36,457 nt of DNA from a virus. A program made the translations under genes and the position numbers. Below are positions 30,811-36,457 of the stretch, piece by piece. Under the pieces are notes generated by a model. The model was not told where the DNA came from. It ran no database searches and saw only the letters and a program-made list of their open reading frames with translations. The stretch is from positions 1 to 36,457 of IMG/VR virus record IMGVR_UViG_3300050821_005476. One strand, given 5' to 3'. Within the stretch, counting starts at the first letter, position 1, and every line of letters starts with the position of its first letter.

Positions 30811-31818
30811 CTACTCGGCCCGGCGGCGGGGCGGCCGCCACGCCCGGTCGACCTCGGTCCACGCGGGGTCGTCGGGGTCGTCAGGGTCGCCCCCCGCCGC
30901 CCTCACCGCCTCGACGGCCTCGGCCCGCATCGCGCGGAGCCGGGCCGAGATAGCCCCGCCGAGTATCGGCAGGAACGGGTCCCACGCCCCGGCCTGTATC
31001 GACTCGTAAGCGGCGAACGCGGTAGCGGTACACACCGAGAGGTCGGGCCACTCGCCGGGAAGCTCGGCCCCGCTCACCGCGAGGTCGGCGGCGGCCAGAG
31101 CGGAGGCAAACCCGATTTCGGCCCGGCCGGCGTCGGCGGTAACCCGCACCTCGACGGCCGGGGGCTCGCCCACCGGCCCCCGCCGCTCGGGCTGGCCATC
31201 ACCGCGCCCTACGTGGTGCATCACCACGCGGCGAGCCCCCGGCCCGGCGGCGTTGTCTGTCGCCTCCGGTGTTGCCGGGCCGGGGGAGTCGGCGACCGCG
31301 AGCGGGCGTATGCCCTGCTCCCGGGCGAGCCCTAGGGCGGCGGCGACCTCCTCGACAGTGGCGCCCTCGGGCACCGCCCCGCTCTCGACCAGAGCCCGCG
31401 CGACCTCCTCGGCCCCGGGCGGGGGAGTGCCGGGCGGGGCCACATACATTTGATGCCCGGCGGTGTCGGTGCCTAGCTCGGCCCACGGCGGCCGGGGCTC
31501 GGGCGGCCCGGTCACCACCACCCCGGTAAACGGCACGAGGTTATCGGCCCCGCACGAATAGGCGCCCCCGTCGAGGATGGCCTCGACATACGGCCGCTCG
31601 GGGTCGGCGTAGAGGATAAGCTCGGCCACCGTCATAGGGCCGCCATCGGGCGTCGGGTTGCCCAGACCGGGCATAGCCGGGTTAACGTACGTCACCACGA
31701 GCCCCGGTGTCAGGAGGTGCCCGGTCGGGTTAGTGACGTACTCGGCCAGCACCCGCGGGGCCTCGGGGTCGTCGGGGTCGGTGACCACGAACTTGGAACC
31801 TACGAACTTACCGGCCAT
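30811..31818 (-). CDS. Hypothetical protein
   Basis: A 335-residue protein of unknown function. Residues 1-125 are beta-rich (GKFVGSKFVVTDPDD, GLVVTYVNPAMPG, NLVPFTGVVVTGPPE). HQMYVAPPGTPPPGAEE recalls the YVAPPGT of the major tail protein. The middle has helical stretches and a linker. Residues 225-300 hold VEVRVTADAGRAEIGFASALAAADLA. The end is Asp/Pro-rich and basic. It could be a decoration or structural accessory protein, but only context suggests this. GAGGAGG precedes the start. Confidence 0.68.
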   Translation of the reverse strand: MAGKFVGSKFVVTDPDDPEAPRVLAEYVTNPTGHLLTPGLVVTYVNPAMPGLGNPTPDGGPMTVAELILYADPERPYVEAILDGGAYSCGADNLVPFTGVVVTGPPEPRPPWAELGTDTAGHQMYVAPPGTPPPGAEEVARALVESGAVPEGATVEEVAAALGLAREQGIRPLAVADSPGPATPEATDNAAGPGARRVVMHHVGRGDGQPERRGPVGEPPAVEVRVTADAGRAEIGFASALAAADLAVSGAELPGEWPDLSVCTATAFAAYESIQAGAWDPFLPILGGAISARLRAMRAEAVEAVRAAGGDPDDPDDPAWTEVDRAWRPPRRRAE

Positions 31819-31990
31819 CGGGGGCCGCCTCCTCGGCCGGGTCGGTGAGTGTCCACCGCTCGGCGACTAGCCACACATTCGCCGCGGCCACACCGACCGC
31901 CGCGTCCTTATCCTCATCGGCGTAGACCGCCACCACTTGACGGCCGAGGGCCAACGGGGTTTGCCGGAACACAATCCATACGCTAGGCAT
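31808..31990 (-). CDS. Small hypothetical protein
   Basis: A 60-residue protein: PSVWIVFRQTPLALGRQVVAVYADEDKDAAVGVAAANVWLVAERWTL, a beta-alpha-beta-like core, then an acidic end. The ATG at 31990 was chosen over one at 32035 because of a strong GAGGAGAGGAGG just upstream. It overlaps genes on both sides by a few bases. Function unknown. Confidence 0.65.
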   Translation of the reverse strand: MPSVWIVFRQTPLALGRQVVAVYADEDKDAAVGVAAANVWLVAERWTLTDPAEEAAPDGR

Positions 31991-32387
31991 CGGGGGCGCC
32001 TCCTCTCCTCGCCCGCCGGGGCGGCGGGTCGTCATGTCGGCGGCCGCCGGGCACCGGCCGGCCTGCTCGCCGCCGGTCGTGGCTCGCGTAGGGCGGGCCG
32101 GGCTGGCCGGCCGCCTCGGGCACCTTGAGGTCGCCCCGGGCGATGGCCTCGCGGATACCGCGGATTATCACCGCCCGCCGGTCGGCCGAGTGCTTACCCT
32201 CGGCCTCGCGGAGCCGGGCCAGAGTCGCCCAGAGGCCGACGCACACCGCGGCCAGCGATGCCGAGGCTATCGCCTCCGCGGTGCGAGCCGGCGGCCACCA
32301 CCCCGCCGCCATCGCGGTAGCCTGCCCGGCCCCGCCGAGGGCGCCACACCAGAGCACCACCGAGAGCCACCGCCCACGCCGCCTCAT
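31983..32387 (-). CDS. Membrane protein with two predicted helices
   Basis: A 134-residue protein. A basic start (RRRGRWLS) is followed by hydrophobic segments at about 8-28 (VVLWCGALGGAGQATAMAAG) and 37-56 (AIASASLAAVCVGLWATLA), then a charged cytoplasmic tail with a helix (RRAVIIRGIREAIARGDLKVPE) and an Arg/Pro-rich end. Placement within the packaging region but away from lysis genes is unusual. It could be a second holin-like or exclusion protein; this is inference. The start uses an ATGA overlap at 32384-32387. Confidence 0.65.
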   Translation of the reverse strand: MRRRGRWLSVVLWCGALGGAGQATAMAAGWWPPARTAEAIASASLAAVCVGLWATLARLREAEGKHSADRRAVIIRGIREAIARGDLKVPEAAGQPGPPYASHDRRRAGRPVPGGRRHDDPPPRRARRGGAPDA

Positions 32388-32707
32388 CGCGCGGCCCATA
32401 TGCACGAGGGCCGGTGAGAACCGGCCGGGGCGTCACACGTACACCCGTCGAGGGCCGGGGCGGCCTCGGTCATGTCCTGGTAAGACTCGGGCAACCGGCC
32501 CATACCGCGGGCCGCCCACCGCATCGGGTACTCGGCCAGCCAAAGAGCGAGGCGGATACGCCACCACGCCACGAGGCCGAGCCCCTCGGGCCGCGGGCCG
32601 GGCAGGTCCCGCGAGCGAATCGGCCGCCGCCCCGGATAGCCGCTCACACGATGGCCTGTAGCCTCATCGCGGAGCGGGGGAGACCAGAACCTAACCGGCC
32701 CGCTCAT
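32384..32707 (-). CDS. Hypothetical protein with C-terminal Cys motif
   Basis: A 107-residue protein. It has an Arg/Pro-rich N-terminus, an amphipathic helix with many Trp (LGLVAWWRIRLALWLAEYPMRWAARG) and ends DGCTCDAPAGSHRPSCIWAAR. The CxC...H...C arrangement could bind zinc. The start is in an ATGA overlap (32704-32707). Function unknown. Confidence 0.6.
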   Translation of the reverse strand: MSGPVRFWSPPLRDEATGHRVSGYPGRRPIRSRDLPGPRPEGLGLVAWWRIRLALWLAEYPMRWAARGMGRLPESYQDMTEAAPALDGCTCDAPAGSHRPSCIWAAR

Positions 32708-33198
32708 CGCCCGACCACCCGCAACGTATCGTTGCCCTCGGCCTCGGGCGTACGGCGGGCGTACCACTGGGCTACCGCTTGCCGGGATACGCCCACCTCG
32801 GCCGCGATATCCGGCCACGAGAAACCCGCCGCGCGGAGCTTGCCGATAGCCTCATACGCCGCCGCCTCGGCCTCACCCATGATTTGCCACATGAGCCCGA
32901 ACTCGGCAATATCGTTGGCGCCCACCCGCCGGGCCATCGCGCGAATCATGCGGATAGCACCCCGCCCGAAATCGCCGGTCTCGACCACCCGCTCAACGCG
33001 GCGGCCGCGTTGCGAGCAGAGGTCCGAACAGAACCGCCGCCGCCCGATGGGCACCACGAGCGAGCACGAGGGCGCCTCGCACGTATGCGGGGCTCGGCCG
33101 CCCCACTTGCCGCACTCATCCGAACAGAACCGCCGCCGCCCCTTCGGCAGAGCGTTAGAGCACGTCGGGGCGTCACACGCCCGCACCTCGCCGGTCAT
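32704..33198 (-). CDS. Double zinc-finger protein with helix-turn-helix
   Basis: A 164-residue putative DNA-binding protein. Two tandem Cys4 units with nearly the same sequence (C8, C13, C25, C29 and C40, C45, C57, C61; both contain GRRRFCSD) form the N-terminus. A helical middle follows, then a helix-turn-helix at about 125-148 (FSWPDIAAEVGVSRQAVAQWY). The combination suggests a phage transcription regulator or a nucleic-acid-binding packaging factor. The start overlaps the upstream stop (ATGA). The duplication of the zinc unit is visible at the DNA level. Confidence 0.72.
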   Translation of the reverse strand: MTGEVRACDAPTCSNALPKGRRRFCSDECGKWGGRAPHTCEAPSCSLVVPIGRRRFCSDLCSQRGRRVERVVETGDFGRGAIRMIRAMARRVGANDIAEFGLMWQIMGEAEAAAYEAIGKLRAAGFSWPDIAAEVGVSRQAVAQWYARRTPEAEGNDTLRVVGR

Positions 33199-33533
33199 AG
33201 CATCCCCCGTTGTTTCGCGTCGATTTGGGCTCGGACTATCGCGGCCCGTTGCTCGGGCGTGAGCCCGTCCCACCACCGCTCATACGCTCGGAGCGGCGCC
33301 CCGAGCCACCCGAGGAGCCGCCGCAACCGCGGCCGCCGCTCGGGCTCGGCCTCGGCCTCCCGGTCGAGGTACGCGGGGCACTCACACCCCGCGGCCGCGC
33401 AGTAGGTCGAGGGCTCCCGCTCGGGCCACCCCGCCCCGTGGTGCCGGTGAATATCCCACGAGTGCCCGCACCGCGGCCGCATACACGCCGCGTCGGATGC
33501 CCGCCCCGGGTCGGGCCAATCGCCGGTCGTCAT
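33195..33533 (-). CDS. Small zinc-binding protein
   Basis: A 112-residue protein. The N-terminal half holds CMRPRCGHSWDIHRHH and later YCAAAGCECPAYLD, a Cys/His pattern (C-x4-C-x-H...H...C-x5-C-x-C) recurrent in actinophage small proteins and likely to bind zinc. The C-terminal half is a basic helix (RRLRRLLGWLGAPLRAYERW) and a further helix (TPEQRAAIVRAQIDAKQ). Coupled by ATGA overlaps on both sides. Function unknown. Confidence 0.68.
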   Translation of the reverse strand: MTTGDWPDPGRASDAACMRPRCGHSWDIHRHHGAGWPEREPSTYCAAAGCECPAYLDREAEAEPERRPRLRRLLGWLGAPLRAYERWWDGLTPEQRAAIVRAQIDAKQRGML

Positions 33534-34009
33534 CGGGCCGCCCTCCTCGCGGTGTAGACCTCACGGGCCAGCATCGCTAGAAACGCCTCACGCTGGGCGT
33601 GCGTCATCGTAGCGGCCGCCGCGCGGACCTCGCCGAGCACCTCGGCGAACGCCCCGCCCTTAGCCCGCTTCTCAAGCCGGGCACGGGCAAGCTCGCGGGC
33701 ACCCGCCGCCGCCTCGGCCTCGGCCCTCATACGCCGCTCGGCGTCGGGGTCGGCCCCCACGAACTCGGCCCCGCCATACCGGGTAATGGTGTTCTCGCCC
33801 CGGTACACCCGCACCTCGTACAACCCGCCCGGGGTGTAGTGGGCGCCCTTAGTCGGGGCGTACGCGAGCCGCTCGCCATCGGCCGGCCACCACACCTCGA
33901 CCACCGGCCGTTTACGGCCCGGGGCCTGCCCGGCGAATGTCCACCGCTCGGTCGTGGTGGCGTCCTCCTCGGCCTGCTCGGCCGCGGCCGCCTCATCGGT
34001 AATGCTCAT
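33530..34009 (-). CDS. Hypothetical protein, first gene of the leftward operon
   Basis: A 159-residue protein. After an acidic start (MSITDEAAAAEQAEED) comes a beta-rich domain (WTFAGQAPGRKRPVVEVWWPADG, GLYEVRVYRGENTITRYGG), then two long helices with many Ala, Arg and Glu (ERRMRAEAEAAAGARELARARLEKR; AQREAFLAMLAREVY). I do not recognise it. The ATG at 34009 is preceded six bases away by CGGAAGGGACACC. An upstream in-frame extension to 34885 crosses oppositely oriented genes and is rejected. Confidence 0.7.
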   Translation of the reverse strand: MSITDEAAAAEQAEEDATTTERWTFAGQAPGRKRPVVEVWWPADGERLAYAPTKGAHYTPGGLYEVRVYRGENTITRYGGAEFVGADPDAERRMRAEAEAAAGARELARARLEKRAKGGAFAEVLGEVRAAAATMTHAQREAFLAMLAREVYTARRAAR

Positions 34010-34015
34010 TGTCTC

Positions 34016-34028
34016 GGTGTCCCTTCCG
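34016..34028 (-). promoter_or_regulatory. Conserved CGGAAGGGACACC leader / ribosome binding site
   Basis: Third exact copy of the 13-base leader, here before the start at 34009, about 31 kb from the copies at 2620 and 2935. Confidence 0.6.
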
Positions 34029-34066
34029 AACCGGCCCGCCCGATTAGCGAACCGCACAGAACAGCA

Positions 34067-34077
34067 ATGGTAGCACC
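34067..34077 (-). promoter_or_regulatory. Promoter-like TGCTACCAT (extended -10)
   Basis: Read leftward, TGCTACCAT (34075-34067) is an extended -10 of the TGCTAnnnT form, within GGTGCTACC. Transcription would start near 34060, about 50 bases before the ATG at 34009. No full palindrome is present here and no clear -35 is visible. Confidence 0.5.
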
Positions 34078-34109
34078 GCCGCGTATTCCCACGTCGGGGC
34101 CGACCGCGG

Positions 34110-34115
34110 TACCAT
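34110..34115 (+). promoter_or_regulatory. Possible -10 (TACCAT) of the rightward operon
   Basis: TACCAT with TTCCCA 18 bases upstream (34086-34091) is a weak candidate promoter for the three rightward genes beginning at 34195. It would leave a leader of about 70 bases. Confidence 0.3.
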
Positions 34116-34194
34116 AGACACGCGCGGCCCGGCCTCCGGGTCCCTTCCGAGACCGGGCCGCCACCGCTACGCCAACCCGAGGAGCACACCGCCA

Positions 34195-34356
34195 ATGCCC
34201 GACCTATCACCCGCCGCCGCCCGCCTAGAGGGCGAATACCCGTGGGCCTCACCGCGCGAGCTGGAAGCGTTCGCCGCCGCCAACCCCCCCGCCATGCCCG
34301 TAGCCAACCGGGCCGCCCTAGAGGCCGAGGCCGAACCCGCCGAACGGGCCGCATAA
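34195..34356 (+). CDS. Small hypothetical protein, first of rightward operon
   Basis: A 53-residue acidic, Ala-rich protein (MPDLSPAAARLEGEYPWASP, then RELEAFAAANPP and EAEAEPAERAA). It is supported by CGAGGAG eleven bases upstream and by TAATG overlap with the next start. The PWASPRELEAF stretch looks like a capped helix. Function unknown. It is too short to judge by composition alone, but the operon structure argues for it. Confidence 0.6.
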   Translation: MPDLSPAAARLEGEYPWASPRELEAFAAANPPAMPVANRAALEAEAEPAERAA

Positions 34357-34673
34357 TGGCCGGGGGCCGCCGCACAAGCCGGGCCGGCCGAGACAACGCG
34401 GGCGACGGGACCAACTCCCGCGGGGCGTGGTGGAACCGCGGCCACATCATCTCAAACGATGACGAGGAGCTAGCACACGGCAACATGGGCCTCAACGCCC
34501 GCGAACGCCGAGCCCTCGCCGCGGAAAACTCCCGCCCCTGGGGCCAAACCATGTTCGCCCGCGGCGCCGTCACCGACCGGGCCAAAGAGGCCAGGCAAGC
34601 AGCCAAGGACAAACGGGCCGCTAAGGCAGCCAAGGCAACCAAACGCGGAGCGTCCAAGCGAGGCAAAAAATGA
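34356..34673 (+). CDS. Basic hypothetical protein
   Basis: A 105-residue protein. The N-terminus is Arg/Gly-rich (GGRRTSRAGRDN), the middle is GAWWNRGHIISNDDEELAHGNMGLNARERRALAAENSRPW, and the C-terminus is a Lys/Arg/Ala-rich helix (AKEARQAAKDKRAAKAAKATKR) resembling a histone-like or nucleic-acid-binding tail. The start overlaps the preceding TAA (TAATG). Function unknown; binding to DNA or RNA is likely from charge. Confidence 0.65.
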   Translation: MAGGRRTSRAGRDNAGDGTNSRGAWWNRGHIISNDDEELAHGNMGLNARERRALAAENSRPWGQTMFARGAVTDRAKEARQAAKDKRAAKAAKATKRGASKRGKK

Positions 34674-34888
34674 TAGTCACCGTCCAGCCCGACCGGGTGT
34701 ACCTCGACCTCGCCCCCGACCACGTAGGCGAACGCCACCGCACCACTAACCCGCTCGGCAAGTACGGGGTCCGCTGCGATTGGGACGGGCACGGCGGGTT
34801 GCTCGGCATCCACGTGCCCGTGAGCAAGCCGGGCGAGGAGATACGGGTCGATGTCGGCGACCTCCTCGCCGCCGCGGTCGACCACTAG
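34670..34888 (+). CDS. Small hypothetical beta-rich protein
   Basis: A 72-residue protein: MIVTVQPDRVYLDLAPDHVG, then KYGVRCDWDGHGGLLGIHVP and GEEIRVDVGDLLAAAVDH. The strand pattern resembles small DUF2283-like folds, but this is uncertain. The ATG overlaps the previous stop (ATGA). Its TAG stop shares CTAG (34885-34888) with the oppositely oriented small terminase stop, so the two genes converge with a 4-base overlap. Confidence 0.65.
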   Translation: MIVTVQPDRVYLDLAPDHVGERHRTTNPLGKYGVRCDWDGHGGLLGIHVPVSKPGEEIRVDVGDLLAAAVDH

Positions 34889-35301
34889 GCGAGGAGCCGC
34901 TCAGCCCCCGCACCACCACCCGCCGCCGGGCCGCGCAACTGCTGACGGGCCGCCGGGGTAAACCCGAACTCACGCGCCCACATACGCATCTCGGGGCCGA
35001 GCTTGATAAGCCTCGCCACCACCGCCGGGTCCCCGAGGTCTTCCCGGTCGAGCCGCCGCATAGCCGCCACACACCGACACCACGAGGCAAACGCGTCAGC
35101 GTCGACCCGGTGCCCAATCCGCATATGCACAAGCTCGGGCAACTGCTCGTGCCACACCGCGAGCACCTCGGCCGTGAGCCCCGCCGGGGGCACGATGCCC
35201 TCGGGCGTAGGCACGGGCTCGGCCTGGTTAATCCTGCACGGCCGGGCACCGCGTAGCTCTTTCACAACCGCCGGTTGCGGCGCCGGTCCTCGACGGCCCA
35301 T
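34885..35301 (-). CDS. Terminase small subunit (P27 family)
   Basis: A 138-residue protein. It begins MGRRGPAPQPAVVKELRGARP, the common start of P27-type small terminases, has helical VLAVWHEQLPELVHMR and FASWCRCVAAMRRL, and ends near FGFTPAARQQLRGP, also typical of the family. It recognises the phage packaging site and hands DNA to the large subunit. The large subunit gene is 5.4 kb downstream rather than adjacent. No strong ribosome site is seen before the ATG. Confidence 0.82.
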   Translation of the reverse strand: MGRRGPAPQPAVVKELRGARPCRINQAEPVPTPEGIVPPAGLTAEVLAVWHEQLPELVHMRIGHRVDADAFASWCRCVAAMRRLDREDLGDPAVVARLIKLGPEMRMWAREFGFTPAARQQLRGPAAGGGAGAERLLA

Positions 35302-35310
35302 AGCCCGAGC

Positions 35311-35436
35311 TTAGAGCACACCCCACCGCCGGGCCACGGCCAGCACACGACACAACCCCGAGCACCACGCCGAGCCCGGCCTCGACGGGCGGAGCCCGCA
35401 GCATAGGCACGAGGGCGCCGGGGGCTCGGGAGTCAC
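35311..35436 (-). CDS. Tiny Cys-rich protein
   Basis: A 41-residue protein starting with GTG: TPEPPAPSCLCCGL, then SAWCSGLCRVL. The CxCC...C...C pattern suggests a small zinc knuckle. It fills the gap between endonuclease VII and the small terminase, and ends 9 bases before the latter's start. The start has a weak ribosome site, so confidence is moderate. Confidence 0.45.
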   Translation of the reverse strand: MTPEPPAPSCLCCGLRPSRPGSAWCSGLCRVLAVARRWGVL

Positions 35437-35467
35437 GCCGCTTAGACGCGAACGCGGCCCGAGCGGT

Positions 35468-36025
35468 TTACACGTCGGGCACCTCGCCGACCTCGAATAG
35501 CGCGAGCGGCACACCCGCCGCCGCCATCCTCCGGTCTACGCCCGCACGAGCCACCGCGAGATTACGGGCAATCGTGCGGAGCCGGGCCGGGTCATCACCC
35601 CCGAGCCCGATAAGCGTATTGCAATTACCGTGAGCGAGCCCCCGCCAGCACACCGAGCACGCCCAACCTTTAGGGCAATGGCGGTGGTCGTGGTCGAGCA
35701 CCACGATAGCGGCCCCCGCCCGCTTAGCCCGGGGGCCGCGCAACCCGGGGGGAAGGTCGGGCAACTCCTCGCCGCACAGATAGCACCGCCCGCCCTGCTC
35801 GGCGAACATCGCCGCCCACCGCTCGGGCGTAGCCCCGGTGCGCCACCGCTGGGTCCGCACCGGCCCGACCGCGGGGCGAGCCACATACGCTCGGCGTTTG
35901 CGAGCGTTGATTACCGGCGCCCTGCCCACCCGGCGGCGGCGGTCCTCCGCGTTGATGTGCTCGCGGTTAGTCGCCCGGTAGTCCCTCCACCGCTCGCGGT
36001 CGTCCGCACCGTTACCCTTGCCCAT
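35468..36025 (-). CDS. Recombination endonuclease VII homologue
   Basis: A 185-residue protein. The core is CYLCGEELP (C81, C84), then VVLDHDH (111-114) and WACSVCWRGLAHGNCNTLIGLGGD, with zinc Cys near 123/126 and 135. This is the T4 endonuclease VII-type His-Me finger. The basic N-terminal 75 residues are rich in Arg. It resolves branched DNA so that it can be packaged, which fits its place just before the small terminase. A strong GAGGAGG precedes the ATG. Confidence 0.82.
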   Translation of the reverse strand: MGKGNGADDRERWRDYRATNREHINAEDRRRRVGRAPVINARKRRAYVARPAVGPVRTQRWRTGATPERWAAMFAEQGGRCYLCGEELPDLPPGLRGPRAKRAGAAIVVLDHDHRHCPKGWACSVCWRGLAHGNCNTLIGLGGDDPARLRTIARNLAVARAGVDRRMAAAGVPLALFEVGEVPDV

Positions 36026-36457
36026 TAGGGCCGCCTCCTCGATAGGCGCCTAGGGCCGGGGTACCGGGTGCGTCCAACACCCGCCCGGCCCGTTTTGCTG
36101 CCAGCCTAGTTGAGAAACCGGTACGCGACCTCGGTGCCAGTGCGGCCCGCTCTTGGCCCCGGGGGCCTCCGGGGGTCCCTGCCACCCCGAGGGGAGGGGG
36201 GAGGGGCGGGGTTGGGGCTAGAGAGCCCCACACACCACCTTAGAAACGAGTTTGAATCAAGTTGCTGTAACCGCCTAGGTGGTGGGGTTGCGGGGCTTAG
36301 CGTGGCTCTGAGGGCCGCGCAAGTGGCGGGGCTCGGCGGTGCTGGCCGGTGTGCCGGGGTGGGGCTCGGCGGGCCGTCGAGGTGGGGCTCGGTGCGGGGC
36401 CGGGGCGGGGGCGGGGGCCGGGGCGGGGGGCGGCGGGGGGCGGGGCTTACCGGGGGG
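36026..36457. other. Non-coding right end, G-rich
   Basis: No gene is supported here. From about 36180 the + strand becomes almost pure G with few C; the last 70 bases have many GGGG runs. An A/T-richer island (36241-36270) sits inside an inverted repeat. The region lies upstream of endonuclease VII and the small terminase, where a promoter and a packaging site would be expected. Confidence 0.55.
36224..36297 (-). promoter_or_regulatory. Imperfect inverted repeat around an AT-rich island; possible promoter
   Basis: AGCCCC + CACCACCT (36224-36229, 36233-36240) pair with AGGTGGTG + GGGGCT (36277-36284, 36292-36297) around an A/T-richer loop of 36 bases. Read leftward, CTAAGGTGGT at 36243-36234 repeats the -10 region of the site near 2981, so this may drive endonuclease VII and the small terminase. 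Confidence 0.4.

Noticed and set aside
34044-34115. A 23-residue hydrophobic mini-ORF on the minus strand upstream of the gene at 34009
   Set aside because: No ribosome site at a proper distance, and it lies over the promoter-like element; a chance frame is more likely.
33530-34885. A 451-codon leftward frame
   Set aside because: Its first 290 codons run antisense to three coupled rightward genes. Only the part from the ATG at 34009 has a leader and protein-like composition.
29778-36052. Shared 10-mer AGGCGCCTAG at about 29778 and 36043
   Set aside because: A single GC-rich 10-mer match is expected by chance in a window of this size.
1-36457. CRISPR arrays, insertion sequences, integrase or attachment sites
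   Set aside because: I found no regularly spaced repeats, transposase motifs, integrase motifs or paired att-like repeats.

Overview
The window looks like most or all of the genome of a tailed bacteriophage (siphovirus) of a high-GC actinobacterium. Base composition is very GC-rich throughout. Genes are packed with ATGA/GTGA stop-start overlaps and many GTG starts, and the structural gene order is the standard actinophage one. I see no integrase, tyrosine or serine recombinase, classical CI-type repressor, DNA polymerase or tRNA gene. The lifestyle therefore cannot be settled from sequence, and the host genus is an inference.

Layout, mostly transcribed leftward (minus strand). Positions 242-9981 are an early / DNA-metabolism block: HNH nuclease, small hypotheticals, DUF932 protein, zinc-binding protein, two PD-(D/E)XK-like nucleases, Dam-type adenine methyltransferase, a protein with an SSB-like acidic tail, a RecT-like annealing protein and a Cas4/RecB-like exonuclease. 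Positions 10173-11053 are a small rightward island holding a secreted protein and a possible ribbon-helix-helix regulator. Positions 11066-29470 are the leftward late block, in transcription order: large terminase, portal, MuF-like protein, scaffold, major capsid, four head-tail connection/neck proteins, major tail protein, tail assembly chaperones with a -1 slippery site, tape measure, distal tail protein, Gp37-like tail protein, two related receptor/baseplate proteins, a 40-residue acidic protein, amidase endolysin, an accessory protein, a collagen-like fibre and a holin.

Positions 29471-29938 are a structured non-coding region with hairpins, a promoter-like element and a strong rightward intrinsic terminator. 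Together these could make a small RNA of about 75 nt. Positions 29939-34009 are a leftward operon of nine mostly unknown genes, including two zinc-binding proteins, one of which also carries a helix-turn-helix. Positions 34195-34888 are a rightward three-gene operon. Positions 34885-36025 hold the small terminase, a tiny Cys-rich protein and an endonuclease VII homologue. Thus the two terminase subunits lie about 5.4 kb apart with an oppositely oriented operon between them. Both ends of the window are extremely G-rich on the + strand and carry no convincing gene.

The most interesting layer is regulatory. The extended -10-like string TGCTAnnnT occurs at four places, all in non-coding gaps (about 2981, 10755, 29766 and 34067). 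Three of these stand before genes that also share a CGGAAGGnnCACC leader next to the start codon. Two carry overlapping TGCTA...TAGCA palindromes. This suggests a phage-encoded regulon, perhaps controlled by the small protein at 10814-11053.
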